Below, piece by piece: positions 33,274-39,397 of a DNA stretch of 39,397 nucleotides. How positions within the stretch are numbered: position 1 is the first letter of the stretch; every line of letters begins with the position of its first letter. This DNA comes from Aquibium sp. A9E412 (lineage in GTDB: Bacteria; Pseudomonadota; Alphaproteobacteria; Rhizobiales; Rhizobiaceae), in contig NZ_JAOAOP010000032.1 of assembly GCF_030398335.1 (NCBI RefSeq), forward strand, positions 1 to 39,397. Reading direction: 5' to 3'. A model generated the notes under the pieces. The model worked only from the letters and a program-made list of their open reading frames with translations, did not search any database and had not been told where the DNA came from. The translations under genes were made by a program, and so were the position numbers.

Positions 33274-33325
33274 TTGCATATGTGAATATGTCATCATATT
33301 TAGCCTTCATGCCGGCGCAAGACAA
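33274..33325. promoter_or_regulatory. divergent promoters sharing one -10, with BigR-type operator
   Basis: Plus strand: TTGCAT (33274-33279), 17 nt, TATTTA (33297-33302). Minus strand: TTGTCT (33325-33320), 17 nt, TAAATA, the same hexamer 33302-33297. Over them run CATAT (33277-33281), ATATG (33286-33290) and CATAT (33295-33299), each 9 bp apart, giving two overlapping inverted repeats in an AT-rich stretch, as expected of a BigR box. One bound repressor would block both directions. Confidence 0.7.
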
Positions 33326-33354
33326 GCCGGGAACGCGAACGACAGAGGAAAATC

Positions 33355-33780
33355 GTGCTCACCGAATTCACCCCCATCCAGTCGCTCCTCGGCGGCGTCC
33401 TGATCGGCCTGGCGGCCGTCATGCTGATGGCCTTCAACGGCCGCGTCGCCGGCATGACCGGCATCGTGTCCGGCGTTCTGCCGCCCTACAGCGGCGCCAA
33501 CCGCTGGCGCCTCGCCTTCCTGGCCGGCGCCATCGCCGCACCGATCGCCTATCTGGCGCTCGGCGGCGGCATCGGCTTCGCCGTGCCGGTCTCGACCACG
33601 GCGCTGATCGTCGGCGGCCTGATCGTCGGCGTCGGCGTCACCTACGGCTCGGGCTGCACCAGCGGGCACGGCGTGTGCGGCATGGCGCGGCTGTCGCCGC
33701 GCTCGATCGTCGCCACGCTCGTCTTCATGGCGACGACCTTCGCCACCGTCTACGTCACCCGCCACGTGATCGGAGTCTGA
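33355..33780 (+). CDS. YeeE/YedE-family membrane protein, first half-transporter
   Basis: The product has 141 residues and about four membrane helices. The family's cysteine motif is present: [12 protein letters not shown] with Cys101 and Cys108. YeeE/YedE proteins move thiosulfate or other sulfur compounds with these cysteines. Together with the next gene it makes up the length of one full YeeE protein, a split form usual in BigR operons. The start is GTG at 33355 with GAGGAAAA upstream. Confidence 0.88.
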   Translation: MLTEFTPIQSLLGGVLIGLAAVMLMAFNGRVAGMTGIVSGVLPPYSGANRWRLAFLAGAIAAPIAYLALGGGIGFAVPVSTTALIVGGLIVGVGVTYGSGCTSGHGVCGMARLSPRSIVATLVFMATTFATVYVTRHVIGV

Positions 33781-33784
33781 CCCC

Positions 33785-34222
33785 ATGGCCAAGATCGTAT
33801 CCGCTCTCGCCGCCGGCGCCCTGTTCGGCATCGGCATTGCGATTTCCGGCATGGCCAACCCGGCCAAGGTGCTCAACTTCTTCGACGTCGCGGGCACCTG
33901 GGACCCGAGCCTGATCTTCGTGATGGGCGGCGCGCTGGTGACGGCGGCCATCGGCTACCGGGTCCTGTTCGGCGCGGCCAAGAAGCCGGTGTTCGAGACC
34001 CAGTTCCACCTGCCCGCGGCACGCCAGATCGACGCGCGCCTGGTCGGCGGCTCGGCGCTGTTCGGCGTCGGCTGGGGCATCGCCGGCTTCTGCCCCGGCG
34101 GCGCGGTGCCCGCGCTCGGCGTCGGCTTCGCGCCGACGGCGACCTTCCTCGCCGCCATGCTGGCCGGCATCCTCGTCGCCCGCTTCCTGCAGGAACGGGC
34201 TCTCAAGGCGGCGACCGCCTGA
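33785..34222 (+). CDS. YeeE/YedE-family membrane protein, second half-transporter
   Basis: The product has 145 residues and about four membrane helices (DUF6691-type half). It opens with LAAGALFGIGIAISGMANPAKVLNF (split here) and carries GWGIAGFCPGGAVPALG with Cys103, the counterpart of the cysteine motif in the first half. It starts 4 nt after the first half, which supports a two-chain channel for thiosulfate, sulfide or a related sulfur species. Direction of transport is not readable. Confidence 0.88.
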   Translation: MAKIVSALAAGALFGIGIAISGMANPAKVLNFFDVAGTWDPSLIFVMGGALVTAAIGYRVLFGAAKKPVFETQFHLPAARQIDARLVGGSALFGVGWGIAGFCPGGAVPALGVGFAPTATFLAAMLAGILVARFLQERALKAATA

Positions 34223-34250
34223 TTTCGAAGCGCAACCAGGAGTGACAGCC

Positions 34251-35141
34251 ATGACCCTGCCCTTCTCCACCGACACCAAGGTGCAACCCGAGGTGAAGGC
34301 CTTCTTCGACGAGGCCACCAACACGATCTCCTACGTCGTGAAGGATCCGAAGTCGAACGCCTGCGCCGTCGTCGATTCGGTGATGGACATCGACTACGCC
34401 GCCGGCCGCATCACCTTCGACAGCGCCGACGCGATCATCCAGTACATCCGCGACAACGACCTCAAGGTCGAGTGGATCATCGAGACGCATGTCCATGCCG
34501 ACCACCTGTCGGCCGCGCCCTACATCCAGGAGAAGCTGGGCGGCAAGATGGGCATCGGCGAGAACATCACCATCGTGCAGGACACCTTCGGCAAGGTGTT
34601 CAACGAGGGCACCGCGTTCCAGCGCGACGGCTCGCAGTTCGACCGCCTGTTCACCGACGGCGACAGCTACCAGATCGGCTCGATGACCGCCCATGTCATG
34701 CACACCCCCGGCCACACGCCGGCCTGCATGACGCATGTGATCGGCGACGCGGCCTTCGTCGGCGACACGCTGTTCATGCCCGACGGCGGCTCGGCGCGGG
34801 CCGACTTCCCCGGCGGCGACGCGCGCACCCTCTACCGCTCGATCAAGCGGGTGCTCGAGCTGCCCGAGGAGACGCGGCTGTTCATGTGCCACGACTACGG
34901 GCCGAACGGACGCGACATCCAGTGGGAGACGACCGTCAAGGACGAGCGCGAGCACAACATCCACGCGCGCGACGGCGTCGGCGAGGACGAGTTCGTGCGC
35001 ATGCGCGAGGAGCGCGACGCGACGCTCGCCATGCCGAAGCTCATCATCCCGTCGCTGCAGGTCAACATGCGCGGCGGCCGCATGCCGGAGCCCGACCCGG
35101 CCGGCAAGACCTTCCTCAAGGTGCCCGTCAACACGCTTTGA
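34251..35141 (+). CDS. blh: ETHE1/Blh-type persulfide dioxygenase (metallo-beta-lactamase fold)
   Basis: The product has 296 residues. The metallo-beta-lactamase motif is THVHADHL (His80, His82, Asp84, His85), with His155 (HTPGHTPACM) and Asp172 (GDTLFMPD) completing an ETHE1-like single-iron site, and His214 (MCHDY). ETHE1 enzymes oxidise glutathione persulfide to sulfite. In BigR operons the related Blh protein has this job. The ATG at 34251 is set by AGGAG 8 nt upstream; a GTG at 34242 lies within that site. It forms one transcript with the YeeE halves and the DUF442 gene. Confidence 0.88.
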   Translation: MTLPFSTDTKVQPEVKAFFDEATNTISYVVKDPKSNACAVVDSVMDIDYAAGRITFDSADAIIQYIRDNDLKVEWIIETHVHADHLSAAPYIQEKLGGKMGIGENITIVQDTFGKVFNEGTAFQRDGSQFDRLFTDGDSYQIGSMTAHVMHTPGHTPACMTHVIGDAAFVGDTLFMPDGGSARADFPGGDARTLYRSIKRVLELPEETRLFMCHDYGPNGRDIQWETTVKDEREHNIHARDGVGEDEFVRMREERDATLAMPKLIIPSLQVNMRGGRMPEPDPAGKTFLKVPVNTL

Positions 35142-35207
35142 CAGGCCTGCGGCCCGCTGGCACCCTGCCGGCGGGCCGCCCGACAACCAGACGAAACGAG
35201 ACGACAC

Positions 35208-35546
35208 ATGGACATCCGCAAGATCAACGAGGACTTCGCCGTCGTCGGGCAGATCGGTCCCGACCACGTTCCCGCCATCGCCGATGCCGGCTTCCGCAGC
35301 GTGATCTGCAACCGCCCGGACAGCGAGGACGGCGCGGTGCCGCACGACGCGGTGGAAGAGGCGGTCCGCGCGGCGGGAATGGAGTTCCGCTTCCTGCCCG
35401 TGGTTTCCGGCGCCATCACCCCCGACGACGTGACCGGCATGGCGAAGGCGCTGGCCGACCTGCCGCGTCCGGTGCTCGCCTACTGCCGCACCGGCGGGCG
35501 CTGCATGAACCTGTACGGCCTCGCCCAGCAGGCCGCCGCCGGCTGA
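35208..35546 (+). CDS. DUF442 / TIGR01244-type sulfurtransferase or phosphatase-like protein
   Basis: The product has 112 residues. The fold is that of tyrosine-phosphatase/rhodanese-like proteins; the active loop is AYCRTGGRCMNLY with Cys93, Arg98 and an additional Cys99. In several bacteria this domain is fused to the persulfide dioxygenase; here it is a separate gene right behind it. A sulfurtransferase role feeding or clearing persulfide is likely (inference). The usual loop reads CRSGTRS, so the second cysteine in place of serine stands out. The ribosome-binding site is weak. Confidence 0.82.
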   Translation: MDIRKINEDFAVVGQIGPDHVPAIADAGFRSVICNRPDSEDGAVPHDAVEEAVRAAGMEFRFLPVVSGAITPDDVTGMAKALADLPRPVLAYCRTGGRCMNLYGLAQQAAAG

Positions 35547-35676
35547 CGCCTGCCGCCGACGCCCGACCCTCGACCCTGCGTGCCGTTCCCGCGGCGCCGG
35601 CTCCGGCCGGCGGCCGACGGGGGACGTATGCCCGCAAGACCGCAGATCCGCGACCGACAACGAGAAGGCAGCATCC

Positions 35677-37428
35677 GTGCCCGATACCGTGAAGCGCTAT
35701 TTTCCGATCCTCGAATGGGGCCGCACCTACGACCGCACGACGGCGACCAACGACCTGGTGGCCGCCGCGATCGTCACGGTGATGCTCATTCCCCAGTCGC
35801 TCGCCTACGCGCTGCTCGCCGGCCTGCCGCCGGAAATGGGGCTCTACGCCTCGATCCTGCCGCTCGTGCTCTACGCGCTGTTCGGCACCAGCCGGGCGCT
35901 CGCCGTCGGCCCGGTGGCCGTCGTCTCGCTGATGACGGCCGCCGCCATCGGCAAGGTTTCGGCCGACGGCGGCATCGACGCCGTGACGGCGGCCATCACG
36001 CTCGCCTTCATGTCGGGCCTGTTCCTCATCGGCCTCGGCCTGCTGCGCCTCGGCTTCCTGGCCAACTTCCTGTCGCATCCGGTGATCTCGGGCTTCATCA
36101 CCGCCTCCGGGCTGGTGATCGCCACCAGCCAGCTCAAGCACGTGCTCGGCGTGACGGCGGAGGGCGACACGCTGCCGGCGCTCGTCGCCTCGATCGCCGC
36201 GCACATCGGCGAGGCCAACCCCTACACCATCGCCATCGGGCTCGGCTCGCTCGCCTTCCTGTTCTGGGTGCGGCGCGGGCTGAAGCCGCTGCTCGGCCGC
36301 TTCGGCGTGCCGGCGCGCGCGGCCGACATCGCCACCAAGGCCGCGCCGATCGCCGCCGTCGCCGTCACCACGCTGGTCGCCTGGGGCTTCGACCTCGGCG
36401 CGCGCGGGGTCAAGCTCGTCGGCGCGGTGCCGCAGGGCCTGCCGCCGCTGACGCTGCCCTCCTTCGCGCCCGACCTGTGGGCGGGGCTCGCCATGTCGGC
36501 GGTGCTGATCTCGATCATCGGTTTCGTGGAATCGGTCTCGGTGGCGCAGACGCTGGCCGCGCGCAAGCGCCAGCGCATCGACCTCGACCAGGAGCTGGTC
36601 GGCCTCGGCGCCTCCAACATCGGCGCCGGCATGGGCGGCGGCTATCCGGTGACCGGCGGCTTCGCCCGCTCGGTGGTCAATTTCGACGCCGGCGCGGAAA
36701 CGCCGGCGGCCGGCGCCTTCACCGCCGTCGGCATCGCGCTGGCCACCGTCTTCCTGACGCCGCTGCTCTTCTACCTGCCGCAGGCCACGCTTGCCGCCAC
36801 CATCATCGTGGCGGTGCTGTCGCTGGTCGACTTCTCGATGCTGCGGCGCACCTGGCGCTACGCCAAGGCCGACTTCGCCGCCGTCGCGGTGACCATCCTG
36901 CTCACCCTCGGGCTCGGCGTCGAGGCGGGCGTGTCGTCCGGCGTCGTCCTGTCGGTGCTGATCCATCTCTACAAGACGTCGCGGCCGCACATGGCCGTGG
37001 TCGGCCGCGTGCCGGGCAGCGAGCACTTCCGCAACGTGCTGCGCCACAAGGTGGAGACCGACCCCACCGTCCTGTCGGTGCGCGTCGACGAGAGCCTCTA
37101 CTTCGCCAATGCCCGCCATCTCGAGGACCGCATCTACGACATGGTGGCCGGACGGCCCGAGCTGAAGCACGTCGTCTTGATGTGCTCGGCGGTCAACGCC
37201 ATCGACATGAGCGCGCTGGAATCACTCGAGGCGATCAACGAGCGGCTCGACGCGCTCGGCGTGCGCTTCCACCTGTCGGAGGTCAAGGGACCGGTGATGG
37301 ACCGGCTGATGCGCACCGACTTCCCCGACCACCTGACGGGCGAGGTGTTCCTCAGCCAGCACGACGCGATGCGGGCGCTGGCGTCGGGACCGCCGGAGAC
37401 CCCGCAGCAGCAGGCGGCCACTCAGTAG
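35677..37428 (+). CDS. SulP-family anion permease with STAS domain
   Basis: The product has 583 residues. The membrane part (about 1-430) begins with NDLVAAAIVTVMLIPQSLAYALLAGLPPEMGLYAS (split here), the SulP signature region. A STAS domain follows (about 465-565, with LMCSAVNAIDMSALESLE). SulP proteins carry sulfate or other anions such as bicarbonate. Its place after the persulfide dioxygenase suggests sulfate/sulfite movement (inference). The start is GTG at 35677 with GAAGG upstream, 130 nt behind the DUF442 gene. Its stop overlaps the opposing TRAP gene by 7 nt. Confidence 0.9.
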   Translation: MPDTVKRYFPILEWGRTYDRTTATNDLVAAAIVTVMLIPQSLAYALLAGLPPEMGLYASILPLVLYALFGTSRALAVGPVAVVSLMTAAAIGKVSADGGIDAVTAAITLAFMSGLFLIGLGLLRLGFLANFLSHPVISGFITASGLVIATSQLKHVLGVTAEGDTLPALVASIAAHIGEANPYTIAIGLGSLAFLFWVRRGLKPLLGRFGVPARAADIATKAAPIAAVAVTTLVAWGFDLGARGVKLVGAVPQGLPPLTLPSFAPDLWAGLAMSAVLISIIGFVESVSVAQTLAARKRQRIDLDQELVGLGASNIGAGMGGGYPVTGGFARSVVNFDAGAETPAAGAFTAVGIALATVFLTPLLFYLPQATLAATIIVAVLSLVDFSMLRRTWRYAKADFAAVAVTILLTLGLGVEAGVSSGVVLSVLIHLYKTSRPHMAVVGRVPGSEHFRNVLRHKVETDPTVLSVRVDESLYFANARHLEDRIYDMVAGRPELKHVVLMCSAVNAIDMSALESLEAINERLDALGVRFHLSEVKGPVMDRLMRTDFPDHLTGEVFLSQHDAMRALASGPPETPQQQAATQ

Positions 37429-38744
37429 AGCAGGCGCATCAGCCAGAGCGTGATGCCGGGAAAGGCGGTGAGCAGCGCCACCCGGACCACGTCGCTGACG
37501 ATGAAGGGCATGACGCCGCGATAGGTGGCGGCGATCGGCGTGTCGCGGGCCATCGAGTTGAGCACGAACAGGTTCATGCCGACCGGCGGCGTGATCAGCC
37601 CGACCTCGACGACGATCAGCACCAGGATGCCGAACCAGATGGCGAACTCCTCCGGCGTCAGCCCGAAGTCGAGCGCGGTGACGATGGGGAAGAAGATCGG
37701 CACCGTGAGCAGGATCATCGACAGCGAATCCATGACGCAGCCGAAGGCAAGATAGACGAGCAGGATGAGCGCCATCACCAGCCAGGGGTTGAAGCCCTGC
37801 TCGGTGACGAAGGCGGCGGCCTGCTGCGGCAGCTGCGACAGCGCCAGGAAGCTGTTGAAGAAGCTGGCGCCGAACACGATGAAGAAGATCATCGCGGTCG
37901 CGCTCGCCGTCGCCAGGATGGCGCCGACGAAGCTGCGCACGGTCAGCCCGCCGTTCAGAAGCGCGATGAGCCCGGTGCCGGCCGCGCCGACGGCGGCCGC
38001 CTCGGTCGGCGTGAAGAAGCCGAGATAGATGCCGCCGACGACGGCGAGGAAGACGAGCAGCACCGGCCACACGTCGACCAGCGCGCGGAAGCGCTCGGCA
38101 TAGGGCGCGCGCTCGCGCATGCCGGCCGAATCCGGCTTGAGCCGGACATAGATCGAGATCGCCAGCATGTAGCCGATCGCCGCCAGCACGCCCGGCACGA
38201 AGGCGGCGACGAACAGCTTGGCGATGTTCTGCTCGGTGAGGATGGCGTAGATGACCAGGATCACCGAGGGCGGGATGAGGATGCCGAGCGTGCCGCCGGC
38301 GGCCAGCGTGCCGGTGGCGAGCCCGCCCGAATAGCCGTAGCGGCGCAGCTCCGGCAGCGCCACCTGGCTCATCGTCGCCGCCGTGGCGAGCGAGGAGCCG
38401 CAGATCGCGCCGAAGCCGGCGCAGGCGCCGACGGCCGCCATGGCGACGCCGCCGCGGCGGTGGCCGAGCCAGGTCTCGGCGGCGCGGAACAGCGCCCGCG
38501 ACATGCCGCCCAGCGTCGCGAACTGGCCCATCAGCAGGAACAGCGGGATGATCGACAGCGAGTAGCTGGAAAACGTCGAGTAGGTCTCGTTCTTCAGCTT
38601 GGCCAGCACCGGCACCGTGCTGCCGGTGATGATCCAGGTGCCGACGATGCCGCAGATCAGCATGGCCAGGCCGATCGGCAAGCGCAGGAAGATGAGGACG
38701 AGCAGGACGGGGAACGACCAGATGCCGAGTTCGAGATTGCTCAA
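37422..38744 (-). CDS. TRAP transporter large membrane subunit (DctM family), second system
   Basis: The product has 440 residues and about 12 membrane helices. Motifs include SIIPLFLLMGQFATLGG, GAICGSSLATAATMSQVALPEL, GGTLGILIPPSVILVIYAILTE (split here) and VVEVGLITPPVGMNL. The start is TTG at 38744; it overlaps the stop of the Q subunit (TTGA), the same coupling as ATGA elsewhere in the window, and no better ATG or GTG is found near. The end overlaps the SulP gene tail to tail. No DctP gene is in view. Confidence 0.88.
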   Translation of the reverse strand: MSNLELGIWSFPVLLVLIFLRLPIGLAMLICGIVGTWIITGSTVPVLAKLKNETYSTFSSYSLSIIPLFLLMGQFATLGGMSRALFRAAETWLGHRRGGVAMAAVGACAGFGAICGSSLATAATMSQVALPELRRYGYSGGLATGTLAAGGTLGILIPPSVILVIYAILTEQNIAKLFVAAFVPGVLAAIGYMLAISIYVRLKPDSAGMRERAPYAERFRALVDVWPVLLVFLAVVGGIYLGFFTPTEAAAVGAAGTGLIALLNGGLTVRSFVGAILATASATAMIFFIVFGASFFNSFLALSQLPQQAAAFVTEQGFNPWLVMALILLVYLAFGCVMDSLSMILLTVPIFFPIVTALDFGLTPEEFAIWFGILVLIVVEVGLITPPVGMNLFVLNSMARDTPIAATYRGVMPFIVSDVVRVALLTAFPGITLWLMRLLY

Positions 38745-39271
38745 CGGCCACCCCCGTGGCCGGTCTCGGCGGCGGGGGTCGCGCCGGCGAGCTCGCGCAC
38801 GCGCAGGCCGGTCATGTAGACCGACACGATCACCGCCACGGCGGCGGCCGCCATGCAGGCGGCGTAGGGCCACCACAGCGGGAACTGCAGGATGAAGGTG
38901 GTCTCGCCGTAGCGCAGCTTGTCGGTCATGCCATACCACAGCCGCCAGGCGATCAGCGCGATGGCCAGCGTCATCAGGCTCTCCGACACCACGTCGATGA
39001 CGCGGTTGGCGCGCGGCGACAGGAAGCTGGTGAACAGGTCGACCGTGGCGTGGCCGCGGTTGAGCTGGCACCACGGCAGGAAGGCGAAGACGGCGAAGCC
39101 GACGCCCGCCTCGACCAGCTCGAAATCGCCCGGCACCGGCCCGAGGTCGGCCCAGACGAGCGAGCGGCCGGTGACGCTGACCACCGTGAGGAGCGTGATG
39201 ACGACGAGCACCACGCCGCCGAGAATGGCCAGCGCGCGCGCAAGCCAAACGACTGTCCTGTGCAGGATCAT
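38741..39271 (-). CDS. TRAP transporter small membrane subunit (DctQ family), second system
   Basis: The product has 176 residues and four predicted membrane helices, with FELVEAGVGFAVFAFLPWCQ and NRGHATVDLF, the DctQ pattern. The ATG at 39271 is chosen because AAGGGG lies 2-7 nt upstream and the promoter -10 is just behind it; the longer frame from 39328 would start inside the promoter. It is the first gene of a two-gene unit with the M subunit, so the binding protein must be encoded elsewhere or upstream under its own promoter. Confidence 0.85.
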   Translation of the reverse strand: MILHRTVVWLARALAILGGVVLVVITLLTVVSVTGRSLVWADLGPVPGDFELVEAGVGFAVFAFLPWCQLNRGHATVDLFTSFLSPRANRVIDVVSESLMTLAIALIAWRLWYGMTDKLRYGETTFILQFPLWWPYAACMAAAAVAVIVSVYMTGLRVRELAGATPAAETGHGGGR

Positions 39272-39299
39272 GCCCCTTGCAACCCCGGTTCCGCTGCGG

Positions 39300-39328
39300 A
39301 AGCTAGCCCGCGCCGACGCCTCGGGCAA
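39300..39328 (-). promoter_or_regulatory. candidate promoter of the second TRAP operon
   Basis: On the minus strand TTGCCC (39328-39323), 17 nt and TAGCTT (39305-39300) precede the Q gene by about 29 nt. It matches the candidate before the first TRAP operon (TTGCGC-N17-TAGCTT). A GGCAAC/GTTGCC inverted repeat (39324-39329 and 39347-39352) overlaps the -35. No gene is seen from 39272 to the right edge. Confidence 0.4.
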
Positions 39329-39397
39329 CCGGCGGCGGGCGGCGCCGTTGCCGCACCCGCCGGCGGCCCCGCGGCACCCCCCGCGCGACCGGCGTCG

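Noticed and set aside
35580-38819. Plus-strand open frame of 1079 codons over SulP and the second TRAP unit
   Set aside because: It is a shifted frame of SulP followed by the antisense of the M subunit; no domain is seen.
1-39397. Search for tRNA, rRNA, CRISPR arrays, transposases, integrases and phage genes
   Set aside because: None seen; apart from the Mrr_N-like gene the composition is even across the window.

Overview
The window is a GC-rich (roughly 70% G+C or more), densely coded chromosomal segment of an alphaproteobacterium. It most resembles Hyphomicrobiales of the Phyllobacteriaceae/Rhizobiaceae type. The evidence is the many solute-binding-protein-dependent transporters, the ATGA and TGATG start/stop overlaps inside operons, a BigR-type sulfur operon, and a pimFABCD-type dicarboxylate beta-oxidation operon in the order known from Rhodopseudomonas palustris. 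I see no tRNA, rRNA, CRISPR array, insertion sequence or phage gene. The genus call is inference.

Layout. (1) 118-1397: an OxyR-like LysR regulator and a 65-residue protein, divergently transcribed from overlapping promoters with a CGATAG-N7-CTATCG operator. (2) 1504-12640: a LuxR/MalT-type regulator without its ATPase part, then a peptide/opine-type ABC transporter (two permeases and a fused double ATPase), a HyuA-like ASKHA protein, two adjacent DUF917 (S-methyl-thiohydantoin desulfurase family) proteins and, last, the solute-binding protein. A strong terminator closes the unit at 12760-12798. (3) 20610-12810, minus strand: a ribose-type sugar ABC transporter, its LacI regulator, a Gfo/Idh/MocA dehydrogenase and a PfkB kinase, with a LacI-type operator over the promoter. 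(4) 20925-24236: a complete TRAP transporter (P, Q, M) and an OsmC-family protein. (5) 24337-32790: pcaD-like hydrolase, pimF, pimA, pimB, pimC, a foreign-looking 82-residue Mrr_N-like gene, and pimD, driven from a promoter whose -10 lies in a perfect 9-bp inverted repeat. (6) 33256-37428: a BigR-type persulfide sensor diverging from two YeeE/YedE half-transporters, a persulfide dioxygenase, a DUF442 protein and a SulP permease. (7) 39271-37422, minus strand: TRAP Q and M subunits without a binding protein in view, overlapping the SulP gene tail to tail.

How the genes work together. Blocks 2 to 5 each join uptake or activation of an organic compound to its breakdown: a hydantoin/thiohydantoin-like cyclic amide (block 2, inferred), a sugar or polyol (block 3, substrate unknown), a carboxylate (block 4) and medium-chain dicarboxylates such as pimelate or adipate (block 5). 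Block 6 senses and oxidises sulfide/persulfide and moves sulfur oxyanions. The window reads as catabolic accessory DNA of a free-living or plant/soil-associated heterotroph.

The most unusual points are the low-GC Mrr_N-like gene with a 14-bp perfect inverted repeat wedged between the two dehydrogenase subunit genes, the OxyR-like protein that has lost the peroxidatic cysteine, and the hydantoin-type cluster with tandem DUF917 paralogues.
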